A stretch of DNA of 64,000 bases from Anastatus disparis (lineage: Eukaryota; Arthropoda; Insecta; Hymenoptera; Eupelmidae): the NCBI GenBank assembly GCA_017163975.1, contig JAFFSR010000004.1, forward strand, positions 1-64,000, read 5' to 3'. The notes beneath the pieces are model-generated. The model saw only the letters and a program-made list of their open reading frames with translations. It was not told the DNA's origin and searched no databases. Positions 1 to 11,084 of the stretch are shown here, in pieces. The position numbers and the translations under genes were made by a program. How positions within the stretch are numbered: the first letter of the stretch is position 1; each line of letters opens with the position of its first letter.

Positions 1-541
1 AATTTTATTTGAAAATTTTGCTTACTCTTTATTTATAGGTGTTTGACTGCTAGCTTTGTAAGTAGAGCTACGTTGACAAACTGCTAAATTCATCATTACT
101 CATTGATTCATTTCATATAGTTGATTCATCTATATCAGTCGATTCATCCCATATTTTTTTGGTACAGGCTCGGATTGTTTGACCTGACGAAGTGTATTTC
201 GAATTTCAGCTGTATCTTCAATTCATCCTAACGCATACCATATTGTTCTTATACGGTCCAAACGCTATTTTGATCGTGGCTCCAATCAATTCTATTACTT
301 TCAGTCAATGGTCAATGTTTGTAATGTGTGATTTTGCTATTTGAATTGTTCGACAAGACGAGTATAATTCGATCTCAGTTGTATCATCAAACTCAAATTT
401 AACGATAACTACACTACCCATAAAGGGTTCACCAGTAAAACTCTCGATCCCGAAAGTTCTGAATCTGTCTATACTTTCGGTATCACTAGTATTTGCAGAC
501 TCTGTGTCGCTATATTCGCTTTCGTTGTCCGGAAAAATCAA
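1..541 (-). pseudogene. Spt5-like 3' relic (KOW and exon-3 end)
   Basis: Read on the minus strand, 541-305 encodes 78 residues. Its second half (GEPFMGSVVIVKFEFDD, then ELYSSCRTIQIAKSHI) lines up with the last KOW motif of the Spt5 copies at 26,240-26,360 (GGPYKGNVGIVKDEIEE, ELHSTCQTILVSRSHI). A second, more decayed version follows at about 290-165 (GATIKIAFGPYKNN), so the KOW segment appears twice. At 100-25 the DNA still matches the end of Spt5 exon 3, including CAAACACC and a donor-like GTAAG followed by intron-like sequence. Retaining the intron edge means a DNA-level duplication, not a processed retrocopy. The acidic Ser/Asp/Glu stretch at the start of the 78-residue ORF has no counterpart in the other copies. 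Homology is clear; function is doubtful. The locus may extend left of the window. Confidence 0.6.
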
Positions 542-689
542 TTGCTTCTGTGTACTTCATACTTTGGATTTCTTATAATGAAAAATTTAATTTTTTGTGA
601 ATTCTAGAGAATTAATAAGGTTATGATAAAATTATGAAGGAAAGTTTAAAATACTAAATATGAGAGATATTCTTTGTACTTAAGAGGCG

Positions 690-1200
690 TTCGGAACCAT
701 TTGCCGGTCGGTGGTGCTGTGGTCAGGTGAGAGAAAAAATTAAATATTTTTATACAACGATTTACATTTTACTGAGACAGTAATATACTTATAATGTTGT
801 CAAAGGCACTAACCATATATATGTAGAATAATTATTGATGATAATCTTGGCAGAAAAGTCAAAGATATCGTGATAAAACAAAAAAATGCAGTTACATTAG
901 AGTCGGCGTGAACATGTATATGTCGTTCTTTAATATTGCTTTCTCTGTCACATTTAGGAAAAAACCCATATGTTTACATCGACTCTGCCACGTACCGCAT
1001 TTTCCGTATTATGACAATATTTTAGACTTCTTAAACAAGATTACTTCAATAACTATTCTATATACATATGGTTAGTGCTTTGACAACATTAGAAGGATAT
1101 TATTATCTCGGTAAATTGTAATCGATGTATAAAAATATTTTATATATTTCTCTCACCTGACCGCAGCGCCAAATTCTCTATCGAGGGCGAAATGGTTACG
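690..1200. mobile_element. Foldback MITE with long inverted arms
   Basis: The left arm from about 692 (AACCATTTGCC, then GTCAGGTGAGAGAAA at 723) is mirrored at 1,149-1,197 (TCTCTCACCTGAC, then GGCGAAATGGTT). Matching continues inward for about 200 bases, so the element could fold into one hairpin. A relative, cut short on its right side, lies at 29,599-29,985. No ORF is present, so it is non-autonomous. Confidence 0.75.
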
Positions 1201-1935
1201 TCCACCTTTTAATAGTGTTTTAAAGTTTGTAATGATGAAAAACGAATGAGAAGTTATCGTCACCATGTAAAAAATATTTATCTTATCGACATAATCACAA
1301 GTCTATAATATTACGTAATTGAATTAAATTATTTAGGAAAATCAATAGAAAATAGCTTATAATTATAAACTGTGAAGTTTTTTTTTACAATTTTAAACAT
1401 CTAAGAGTTTTAGGTGAAACACAAGTTTTTTTTTGTGTTAAAATTAACAAATGATTTTTGTGAAATTCAAAAAGAAAAGTTTATGAATAATATCTAATTT
1501 CATTAACTAAGTTTGCATGAAATTCTCCAAAACTCAAACTTAGGATATATTTTCCCGAAACTTAATTTTTTATATGTGAAGCAATCATTTTTCAATATAA
1601 ATTTAGTAGAAACTTACCAAATAAATTTTTTTTAGTTTGCGATGATGCTTTCAGAAAACGCTACAGACAATATCAGACGCCTAACCGCTTTCAGAATAAA
1701 CTTGAAAAATTACATAAACACAGCTTTGTTTCTAATACACAAATCTTTTTTACTAAGTTCGAATGATATAAGTGTTGACACTTTGAAGGATAGTCACTGA
1801 ATGAATTGTAACTTCTAGTTTTTGAGTAACCTAAATAATGCAGATAATACTTCATTTTTAATCCCTTAATCTTGGGATTTTCTCAGGTATCGAAAATTGG
1901 TGAAATTACGTTAATACAAGCCAGTGGGGAGAGAT
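1201..1935. other. AT-rich intergenic stretch
   Basis: AT-rich sequence with A and T runs. I see no exon, repeat boundary or structured element that I can support. Confidence 0.4.
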
Positions 1936-2345
1936 TACTTACAAGGAGAGCACCACCTCAGGAAACGGATTTGGCTGAAACTACAAAATATGATTTTTTT
2001 GATGAAAAAATTAACTCCATGTTTTTTTTTTCATTGAATAGACCCCATAGACAAGGATATAGACATTTTTCGAAAATATGGTGAATAAGAGCCTTTATAA
2101 GAACCTAAATAATCAAAGAACTAAGACTTTTTACAAAAAAAATGCATGAAAGAATAAATCAAGCATGAATTAAATGCTTTAATGTAAGCTTTGCTTGCAT
2201 TAAAAAAGCTTTTGTGATTCAAAAGTTACATGCGATTAAAATATGCTACTGAAATAGTGTAAAAATTGATCATATTTTATATGCTAAAAATATTAAGTAA
2301 ATATGTGGTATTATTTAATTAAGAATAACTATCAAACAACAAAAG
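1936..2345 (+). mobile_element. Copy of the repeat found at 32.4-33.3 kb
   Basis: Starts near TTACTTACAAGGAGAGCACC and runs through GACAAGGATATAGACA and AGCATGAATTAAATGC to about 2,340. The same sequence occurs as both arms of the foldback at 32,399-33,280. The 70-residue reading frame across it is not conserved in the other copies, so it is treated as non-coding repeat. Confidence 0.6.
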
Positions 2346-2519
2346 TTTTTCAATGCAACAAAGCTTAGACAGACGTAAGCGTCGATCGGCTATTTAAATA
2401 CACTAATGGACGAGTTTTCTACCGGCATATTATTAGCTGATTGTTTTTACTTTTATCTATTGTGTTAATAATCATCTGACAAATTTTCAATCGAGATGAA
2501 ATAACCTAATCAGCTAAAT

Positions 2520-2912
2520 TATCGAAAGAAAATTATTTTTTTAATTTTGAATGTCCGCTCTGAATGTAATTACTCATAAATGTCAATAAAATACTCTTGT
2601 TCAAAATTTTGTTTTAAAAATGATTGTTTAATTATATAATTAATTGTAAAAGCCAAGAATTATTGACTTATATTACTATTTTATATAAAAATTTTTAGTG
2701 CATAACTGATGAGTAAGTATAAAAGCTGTAAAATAAGAAATATTAAATTTATTAAAATTGAGAAATCTGAAATAAAAAGGACACATAGCGCCGATCGTGT
2801 ATAAGTATTGTCCTACTGTATTAAATTTCAAAGTTGCTCAATATTGAATGTTTATGATTTGAATTTATAAAGAATATAATTTTGCAAGTTTTTTGTGTTG
2901 GAATCATGTTAG
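2520..2912. repeat. Left member of a widely spaced inverted repeat
   Basis: The segment ending in TTTTGTGTTGGAATCATGTTA (near 2,890-2,910) recurs inverted at 5,600-5,725 (AACATGATTCCAACACAAAA, then AGCAACTTT and ATACTTATAC). The two enclose about 2.7 kb of nested elements. They may be the ends of an older, larger transposon. Confidence 0.5.
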
Positions 2913-3078
2913 AATTTTATTAATTTTTAAATTATAAGCCAAAAACATGATTTTTTTGAAATTTATTACTTCAATGTTTTTTTCACTTCGATTCATCGCG
3001 GTTTTTTTTTCTGTTAAATGTTTAGACTTGAAAATTGTTTATGCATTCTGCATTGATACCTTCATGAGTTTCAGAGGA

Positions 3079-3612
3079 AGAACGAAGTCTTAAAATTTAT
3101 TTATTATATAAATGGCGATTTTTTAAACAATTAAAGCATGTAATCATGAACTGTAATCTTTAAAGTCAAAGTTGAGGGACAAACTTTTGAATACGGCAAA
3201 TCTGCTTATATAGTATTAAAATATAATAGTTTGCGAAGTATTTTTGGAAAGTCTCAAATCTTTAGATATTTAATTATTATAGTTGTTAAATGAGAGCATT
3301 TTTAGATTTTAAAATTTAACGTGCGCGGACCGCTACGTCAGCTTTTCCGTCGTGCCGCCACTTACTCCCTCGACTTCGCGCCTGCGCGTTAGTTGTAAAA
3401 TCTAAAGATGCTCATTTAACAACTATAATAGTTAAAGATCTGAAACTTCCAAAAACCTTTCTTTAACTATTATATTTGAATACTTATTAGCAGATTTGCC
3501 ATTTTCAAAGTTCGTCACTTAACTTTTGTCTTTAAAGATAACAGTTCCTGATTATGTTTTATTTGTTTAAAATTCGCCATTTGTAAATAAATAAATTTTA
3601 GGCTTTCGTTTC
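3079..3612. mobile_element. Foldback MITE with GC-rich centre
   Basis: The arms mirror each other: AATGGCGATTTTTTAAACAA near 3,112 against AAAATTCGCCATTT near 3,571, and TTGTTAAATGAG near 3,284 against CTCATTTAACAACTAT near 3,411. The centre (3,320-3,390) is unusually GC-rich for this window and holds the CGTGCGCGG and CGCCTGCGCG sequences. No ORF. Confidence 0.7.
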
Positions 3613-3704
3613 GCCCAAAACTCGCGGAAGATATTGCAGAATGGATAAAAAATGTTTTAAGTCAAAACATTTAGGGTCTGTTCCGAAATGGATGACAGTA
3701 CTGG

Positions 3705-4755
3705 GAGGGGGTCCAATATTTAGGGTGGGGTTCGAATTCTTCGAAAAACCGATATTTTTTTTTGCTTAACGTAGAATCTCAAAATTTAGAATGATGCTAT
3801 TGATAACATTCATTTAAATTATTTAGAAATTTCGTTTTCGATTCATAGTTGTTATCGAAATTTATTCATTCGAATAAATTATAATTGATATTTAGAATAG
3901 TAACAAGTATTATTATGATTAGATATTTCGGAATTTCTAATAGAATTTTCAAAAGATATTTTTGTATATTCTTTCAATACTTGTCAAAAAAGATTTTATT
4001 AGAAATTTCGAAATATTTTATAATTATATGGTGCTTTATGTACATGTTATGATTCTAAATATCAATTATAATTTATACGAATAAATAAATTTTGATTGCA
4101 GCCATGAATTGAAAATGAGATTTAAATAATTTAAATGAATGTTATCAATAGCATCATTCCAAAATTTTGAGATTCTACGTTAAGCACAAAAAAAATATCG
4201 GTCTTTCGAAAATCGAACTCACCCATATTTAGAATGTTCATTTCACATTTTGCGTCAAATTATGAATTCTATTTATTCGAACCATTATTTTATAATTTTT
4301 GAAATTCAAATTAAGAAAATTCATAAAAATTGAAACGTCGTAATCTCAAATGCCCAATCAAACGAAGTTAGATTATTAGAATATTATTTATTCGACGCTA
4401 AAGATGAGTCTATTATTTCGAAATTACAACCGTACTAATAAACATAAAAAATAAAATAGAAATTTATTTAATCGAAAATCACTGATTTATCCATTGCTGA
4501 TGTTTTAAACTTAGTAGTTTTTGGTTAAATAAATTTATTGGTGCAGTTGTAATTTGAAATAGTTGACTTATTATTAATGTCGAATAAATAATATTCTAAT
4601 AATCTAACTTCGGTTGATTGGGCATTTGTAGTTTACACGTTTCTATTTGATGAATTTTCTTAAATTTGAACTCGAAATTTCGAATAATTGTTCGAATAAA
4701 TGAAATTCGTATTTTTGACGCAAATTTTAGATGAACATTCTATATATTGACCCTC
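3705..4755. mobile_element. GGGGTCCAATA-type palindromic MITE, interrupted
   Basis: Ends GGGGGTCCAATATTTA and TATATATTGACCCTC are inverted. Internal landmarks such as AATGCCCAATCAAACGAAG (near 4,349) and its mirror near 4,602 match the copies at 56,893-57,460 and 59,328-60,472. It sits inside the ACAGTACTGG element and has itself been hit by the 502-bp foldback at 3,723-4,224. Confidence 0.7.
3723..4224. mobile_element. 502-bp foldback MITE, innermost of three
   Basis: TIRs GGGTGGGGTTCGA and TCGAACTCACCC continue inward as GCTTAACGTAGAATCTCAAA and its mirror near 4,170. It is flanked by the 7-base direct repeat ATATTTA on both sides, which is the target duplication. The arms are nearly complementary along the whole length. 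No ORF. Confidence 0.75.
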
Positions 4756-5379
4756 TACTGGCTAGTAATATAAAATGGCAACTGCGCAATAAATTTTAGC
4801 GGTCCATTTAAATCAACGAATTTAATTAAAATATTTAATTCATAAAATTTAATTGCATTATCATATATTATGATTGGATTATACTATTTAATATATTTTA
4901 TTATATTACTTAAACAAATTTTCTTTAATTCGATCATCAACTCGATAATCAGCTGATTTTTATTTGCATATGCTCTACTGATGTAACTCAACAGCTCACT
5001 ATAAATTAAACTCTAAAATAAAAATAAAAATAATAAAGTAAAATAATAATAATTAATAATCTAATAAAACAATATTTTTTTAATAATTTTATTACAATAA
5101 CATAATTAAATTTATGAATTGAATTTGTTGATTCAAATAAACCGCTGAAATTTATTGCGCGGTTAGCTACTCATGTTACGGCCAGTACTGTCAGCAATTT
5201 CGAGCACACCCTAAAAAAAAAAATTTTTACGTTTAAACATTTAACAAGAAAAAACCGTAAAGAGTTCAAGTGAAAAAGCATTGAAATAATGAATTTCAAA
5301 AATCGTGTTTTTGACTAATATATTAGAAAAATATTAGCTAATATATATTTTAATTTTTTTAATTATAATTTTTTTTATT

Positions 5380-5575
5380 ACTAAACGGACATTTTCTGCC
5401 CAATAACAATTTACGTTACAATTAAAGACAATACAGTTGATGTATTATTTAACATGTTGTTAACTCCACGGCAGAGTCAGTGAAAAAGCAGCCAGACGGG
5501 GACCAGCAATCGATCTCGCGCCAGCGAGACTACAAGTCCCGCGCCTTAGCCAACTATGCCACCGAACCCTACAAT
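5380..5575 (-). repeat. tRNA-derived SINE, type B
   Basis: On the minus strand a tRNA-like head begins near 5,570 with box A-like TGGCATAGTTGGCTAAGGCG and a box B-like GATCGATTGC, then a body containing GGAGTTAACAACATG and a poly-A end (T run at 5,368-5,377 on plus). A related copy is at 32,716-32,881. The retrotransposed body and A-tail argue against a functional tRNA. Confidence 0.65.
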
Positions 5576-5589
5576 AAATAATTTGAAAA

Positions 5590-5960
5590 TTAAAAAAATT
5601 GTAACATGATTCCAACACAAAAAAGTTAGCGAAATTATATTCTTTATAAATTCAAACCATAAAGTTCAATTATGAGCAACTTTTAAATTTAGTACAGTTG
5701 ATAATACTTATACTCGATCGATAAAATTATTGCTGTACAAATGTTTACTTATGAAAATTTCAGTCTTTCTTAATAAATTTGTATGAAATCTTATTTTTAT
5801 GATAAGCGAATTAAAAATTTATTATTAAAGAATGTTAAAAATAAATAAGTTTTTTAAAAATCGATGGATAAAAAGAGATAAAATGACTTCATATAGAAAT
5901 GTCAAAATTCTATCAAACAATAAAAATATACCTTCCTTTGAACGCTTTTTTATAGTTTAA
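5590..5960. repeat. Right member of the spaced inverted repeat
   Basis: Inverted partner of 2,520-2,912, best matched at 5,600-5,725. Similarity fades outward. Confidence 0.45.
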
Positions 5961-8420
5961 AATTAAATAAAAAGTAAATAATAGTATATTACGATTATGG
6001 CGATTTAAATCACCTATTATTACACGGCGAGGTTAGGTCCGGAGCGTCAGCGAGGGTCCTAAACGCTGTAATAATAGGTGAATTTAAGTGTGAGTATCGT
6101 ATACTATTTTATAGCTCGAGTGATTTAAATCCGCCGCACTATATCTATACTTTCAAAATTCAATAATAAACAAAGGCTATGCACTCCACGAATGATAATT
6201 CATTAAAAAAACGAATTTATATACTAGCGGAAACTAGACATTCTACGAATGATAAATCGTAAAAAAAAGCGAAAACTGAAAAAAAAAAAAAATTTAAGCA
6301 CTTCACGAATAATAAATAGAAAAAAAAAACTAAAAATATTATATAAAACATGAAATAACATTATGTCAAACTGTTGAAATTAATTCTGTAATAACAAAAT
6401 CTAAATTCTTTCATATATGTATTAGGCCGTAGGAGCGACAATTGGTAACTTATGTATTGTATATTAGCAGTTGCGTTTAGGGAATCACAGACGCGATGGA
6501 GTCTTAGAGCGTCGAAATGACTACCTTTTCGCTTCATACGTTACACTGATATTAACTTTGGTTTTACATGTATTTTACACGCTTATAATTGTTATTTATT
6601 TTGAAAAATATCGATATGAAAAGAGTTGCAATAATTCTACACTTTATTATTATCGATGAATAAACCCTGGTAGAAATATGAGCATTAAAAATGGTGTGTG
6701 TAAAAATTTGAGGTTATTAGTAATAAAAATGCCAAATGAATGGCCAATAAATGTTAAAAAAAGCGTTTCCATTTCTACTGGCCAAAAAATGGTAAAAAAA
6801 CGTTTCAATTTCCACTAGGAACTTTTAAAAATAATCCAGATCTCAAGATATCGCTTATTATAAGTGCGTGTTTTAAGTGAATTCAGCATCATATTCATTA
6901 TTGAACAGCGTAAAAATTTATCGTTCAACCTCGGCTCAGCGGGATTTAAGGCGGATTTAAATCACGCAGTGCTATAAAATAATTTTTTTTTAATTTACGA
7001 ATGTTTGCAATAAGGTTAAATTATTGTATTTGAAAAAGTGCTAATCTTTGAAAAATACTTAAATTAAGTAAAACCAACTTAAGTCATCTATGTTGTATTA
7101 TAATCTTCTCAAAATTTAATAATTTATTTAAAACATCAGTGGTCTGTATTAGCTTTAAAGAAAAATTCATTTTGTTTATTTCTTTTGGGAATGTACGTTT
7201 GAATTCAAATAAAATTTCTTTGAACAAAAATATATTAGAAATTTAAATGCATAAAATAAAACAGCTGTGTATCCATGAGAAAATGCATTATCGATAAGCT
7301 GCAAATTTAATTTTCGCTGTTAATTGTGTTTATTTAATCAATAACCTACCATACAATTATATTAATATTTATATTTTAATTATTCTATTTCATTCTTTTT
7401 GCTTTTTATTATTTTGTAAAAACTACCTTTAAACGCTCAAAAAATTTTTCCATATGGAATTCAACAACGTTATTATGTTTTCAAGAATATTATTGTTTCA
7501 TACATAATTTACTGATATACTTATCGTTATAAAGTTAATAAATTTTCAACTGTAATTAAAAACAATCTAATCTTTTACAAAAAACTTTCATTTAAAATAT
7601 TGTTTTAAAAATAATTCTTCGCTACATTTTTTTGAGAACATAAGAAGGATTGAAAAAGTATTTACAAACTATTCTTTTCAAAGCAATCATTAAAATCGAA
7701 AAGTATTCATAAAGTTAACGGTAATACTTGCATAATAGTTATTTTCTATTATGTCATTTGAAAATTTTTTAAAATATTATAAATATTTAAGTTTTAAATT
7801 ACATACAGTTTCTTTCTGAATTTTATTATTGGAAAACAAATTTTCAATTTAATAAAATAATATTAAATATTTTTTAATAATAACTATTTACAAATTTTTG
7901 AAAAAATTTACATGAAGTAAAAGTTTTGTGAGCGCCTCCTACATAAAGCCATGCTTTTATATTAATTCAAGTATTTTATAGAATTTGAATTAGCCTCCGT
8001 AGGTAACTTAGGTCATTAATGATACAAGACAAATTTCCAAGTCAAATATCTCTGGAAATAAAAATTAACAGTTTCGTTTACTATGAATCATTAAATAAAT
8101 ATAATGTTGGTGCAAAAATGAGTATACCAGAATTTTTTCAGATTTTTTTACCTGAATTTTCATAAAGAAATCATCAACAAGACATTAATGACCCAGTTTA
8201 CCCTCCATGTTCCTAAATTTGTGGTTACCCACGGAGTTAACTATTTGAATACACTTAATATCCTAATATTGGGCTTTTTATTTATTAAAATAGCGTAAAA
8301 CGGAGGATTATTAGTAATATATATTTATGCAAGCAAACAAACAAAAAATTTTAATAGCTTGAGTCATTTTTTATCACATGGGTATGGATATGTATGTATC
8401 TAAACAGACAAATTTCACAA
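5961..8420. other. AT-rich intergenic, small repeats only
   Basis: No supported exon. A hairpin at 6,012-6,084 pairs CACCTATTATTACA with TGTAATAATAGGTG around a GC-rich loop. Sequence from about 6,100 to 6,330 (TCGTATACTATTTTATA and following) recurs at 19,340-19,560. At 6,666 an end-like CCCTGGTAGAAAT matches the termini of the elements at 34,863-36,972. A 62-residue ORF at 6,471-6,659 has one hydrophobic stretch but no recognisable family and is not called. Confidence 0.4.
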
Positions 8421-8720
8421 AATTTTTGATAAAAAATACTAAACTAATAATTTTTACCGTAAATAAAAAACATTTAATTGAATTGAATATTTTATATCTT
8501 TGATAAAATCATTACAACTTTAATAATCAAATATGGATGTGATTGCCAAAGTTTTTCGTTTTTTAAGAAAATAGGAAATAAATAAATGAAAAATTACGTT
8601 TCTATGAATAACAAATGAATAGGAAAACATGTAATCCTTTTCACTTCAATTTTTGAAAAATATCGGACACAATATTCTACGAAATTACTGTAGATTTTAA
8701 AACGTATCAATTTTGATTTG

Positions 8721-8841
8721 GACTGGTCGATATATCGACCACTTAAGTATCATAATATTTTTGAGTGATTTTGAGGATAATATTATGTTAAAACACTCAA
8801 AAATATTATGATACTTGGAGTGGTCGATATATCGACCAGTC
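8721..8841. mobile_element. 121-bp hairpin MITE present only in the left arm
   Basis: Nearly perfect hairpin. GACTGGTCGATATATCGACC opens it and GGTCGATATATCGACCAGTC closes it, with AGTATCATAATATTTTTGAG mirrored near 8,795. Each end is itself a small palindrome. The matching place in the right arm (about 27,935-27,950, CTTAAAGGGTAAAATTGAT) lacks it and shows the empty site. Confidence 0.75.
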
Positions 8842-9066
8842 CCGTCCTTAAAAGGTTAAGCAACTTTTCAAATATTCCATTTTAACAACATTGTAACGCC
8901 CTTTTTCGGCATGCCGTGACGTTCGTTAAAATAAATTAAAAGAGTTATTTTTTTTTGACTAACAAAAATTAAGTTAATTTATTTATTTGTTCATTAAAAA
9001 AAATCAAACTCGTATTTATTTGAATATCCCATTTCTTTATTAGTGCAAAAAAAAGTAGAGTGTAAA

Positions 9067-9613
9067 TTAAGGAAATGTAAAATAGACACTACACCTGTAC
9101 TTCCATAAATAATGAGGATCTTCACATTTTATTGCAAAATTTTCAACAAAAAAAATGCATTAACTTGTAGTATCTACACTCGACGGAAAGACATTCATTG
9201 CCGTTCTTTTTTCTTTGATTTAAAAATTCTCCAATGAAAATAAAATGAAAATGAAAAAACTAATGGAATTATCCAATGAGGTTATGTGATTTTAAAATCA
9301 AAGAAAAAAAAACGGAATCGAATATGTTACTGTCGAGTGTACTATGAAGATTATACAGTTAAATTTTCAAAAAATTCAATCAGTTATTCAGAATTTTAGG
9401 TTCCAATATTATGTATTAAAAGTTTTCGATTTTGTACCAAAAATCCGAATATCTTAAAAACTAATGAATGAATTTATTTGAAAATATAACTAAATAATCA
9501 TCACTGAACACACTACAAGCTAATGCATTTCTTCTCTGGAAATCAAGCAATGAAATGAAAAGAAAGTTAATATTTATGAGTACAGGTGTAGTGTCCGCTG
9601 TACGTCTCCTTAA
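9067..9613. mobile_element. TTAA-flanked MITE, long form (left arm)
   Basis: Bounded by TTAA on both sides, with TIRs AGGAAATGTAAAATAGACAC and the mirror of AGGAGACGTACAGCGGACAC followed by TACACCTGTA. TTAA targets suggest piggyBac-type mobilisation (inference). It contains a smaller element at 9,175-9,342. The same element is at 27,176-27,719. Confidence 0.75.
9175..9342. mobile_element. Small TIR element inside the TTAA MITE
   Basis: Ends ACACTCGACGG and the mirror GTCGAGTGT enclose two inverted A/T-rich arms (CTTTGATTTAAAAATTC and mirror). The short TTAA MITEs at 14,356 and 23,053 lack it, confirming a secondary insertion. Counterpart at about 27,452-27,614. Confidence 0.7.
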
Positions 9614-9629
9614 ATATATATAATTATTC

Positions 9630-10555
9630 GGCTGAGGTGCCCGTAACCGTGCTTTCATGTATTGAGCACGCTAAATATGTAAAAGATTGATTCCGTTGGC
9701 GAACCGCTCCTCGACTATAATCACTCGCTCTCGACTATATTCATTCGCTCCTCGGCTATAATCATTCCTCCTCCGCCATAATCATCGTGAAAAAGTCGAG
9801 GAGGTCCAAGCCCCAAACATTCAAGCTACAGAAAAAGTACCACAGAAAGAAAAAAGAAGAGATAATGCTAGAATTTCCCTCTGCACAGATACGCAAGCGT
9901 TACACACATTAATGACTGCAGCAACAATAAAGAAAAAAGAAAGAAAAGAAAGAAAAACAGAGCTCTCATTCTCTCACCAACTAATGAGTCACATATCATT
10001 GAAAATAAATCTCAAAATAAATATGTATCGACGTGCCGATAGCAGCAGCAGTAAGAACAGAAATCATTCGCTCTTAGAACTCGCCGTTCTGGTACATAAA
10101 ATTTTATTTTACTTTTCAATTATGTTCATGTTATTAATTAAAAATAAAATTACACAAGTGATAGTGAAAGTGATGATGATAAGGATAGTAAAATAAATGA
10201 ACTTATGTATAATTTTTTCTCACTTCTAATTTTATTTATATAATTTTTCAAGTTTATAAAATTTTTATATATTTAATAAATAGTTGCTAAGTTCATATAA
10301 TTTCTGCAATTTTAATAGTCCGAAGTAATCAATAATTTTTTCAAGTTTATGAAATTTTTATACGATTAAAGCCCGGATACGGACACCAAAGCCGAAAAAT
10401 TGTTTATGCACCATGGTTAAGAGTCATTTTGATATGTCTCGGATTATTTTTAGTGAGAGGGGAATAGAACAGTCTCTATCGGTCCTTTCTATCCAATCTC
10501 ACTACAAATATCCCTCGACAGAATCAAGTGACTCCTTCCCAAGATACTTAAATAA
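9630..10555. other. Segment unique to the left arm
   Basis: The right arm jumps directly from the TTAA MITE edge (27,176) to the sequence that continues here at about 10,558 (AAATACCCGC). So ~930 bp were inserted here or deleted there. I see no clear TIR or poly-A tail. It holds a degenerate tandem repeat (9,704-9,784) and a lysine-rich 94-residue ORF (9,912-10,196) that looks fortuitous. Confidence 0.65.
9704..9784. repeat. Degenerate ~21-bp tandem repeat, four units
   Basis: Four units resembling CGCTCCTCGACTATAATCA (19-21 bp), the last most diverged. It lies inside the left-arm-only segment. Confidence 0.7.
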
Positions 10556-11084
10556 CTATTGAAAATACCCGCATTTCCCGAGCGTGAGGGAGTCTCGGCA
10601 AATTCCTCTGTAATTTCTTAATTTTCTTGAAAATCAATTAAATAAATTTTGACGAGTTCGGGTATTGATGCGACGTCGACTCGAATACATGGTCACAACT
10701 TATAGACCAATTTATTTTTTTATTTATTCATTGAAACCTCAATAGTATCTATTTTAAACTTTTAGCAACTTTACCCTATTGGTTAGATAAAGTGGCTGAA
10801 ACTTGATTTGTTCTTTAAATATTAATGTAATATATTTATTGTATAATTTATTTAAAATAATTTTTGTATAATACCTTACGATAACTTTGATTTATAAATA
10901 GTGTGAAACTTTAATGACTTCTTTATTATTCATAACTACAACTTAAGCCTGCAACTGATTTCACGAAAAGGATAAGGAGAAAATATTATATAAGAAGTTA
11001 TAAGTTTGTTTATAAAAATATTTATTAAAAATTACATTTCTATGATTACCATAAATACAAAGATAATAATCATCGCTAAATTTT
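10556..11084. other. Spt5 downstream flank (left arm)
   Basis: AT-rich, duplicated inverted at 26,636-27,175. No additional gene seen. Confidence 0.5.

Larger units (their letters stand above)
3695..5191. mobile_element. Foldback element, ends ACAGTACTGGC, carrying nested insertions
   Basis: The left end ACAGTACTGG at 3,695 and the right end CCAGTACTGT at 5,182 are inverted. The next part of the left arm has been pushed to 4,756 (ACTGGCTAGTAA, then GCGCAATAAATTTTAGCGG) by a second element. Its mirror is at 5,138-5,161 (CCGCTGAAATTTATTGCGC). Removing the insertion restores a palindromic element of about 450 bp. The centre is almost pure A+T. Confidence 0.65.

Noticed and set aside
6471..6659. 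62-residue ORF with one hydrophobic helix
   Set aside because: No homology recognised, no splice sites matched, and it adjoins a repeat end.
9912..10196. 94-residue Lys/Ser-rich ORF in the left-arm-only segment
   Set aside because: Composition follows the A-rich DNA; no splice, domain or duplicate supports it.
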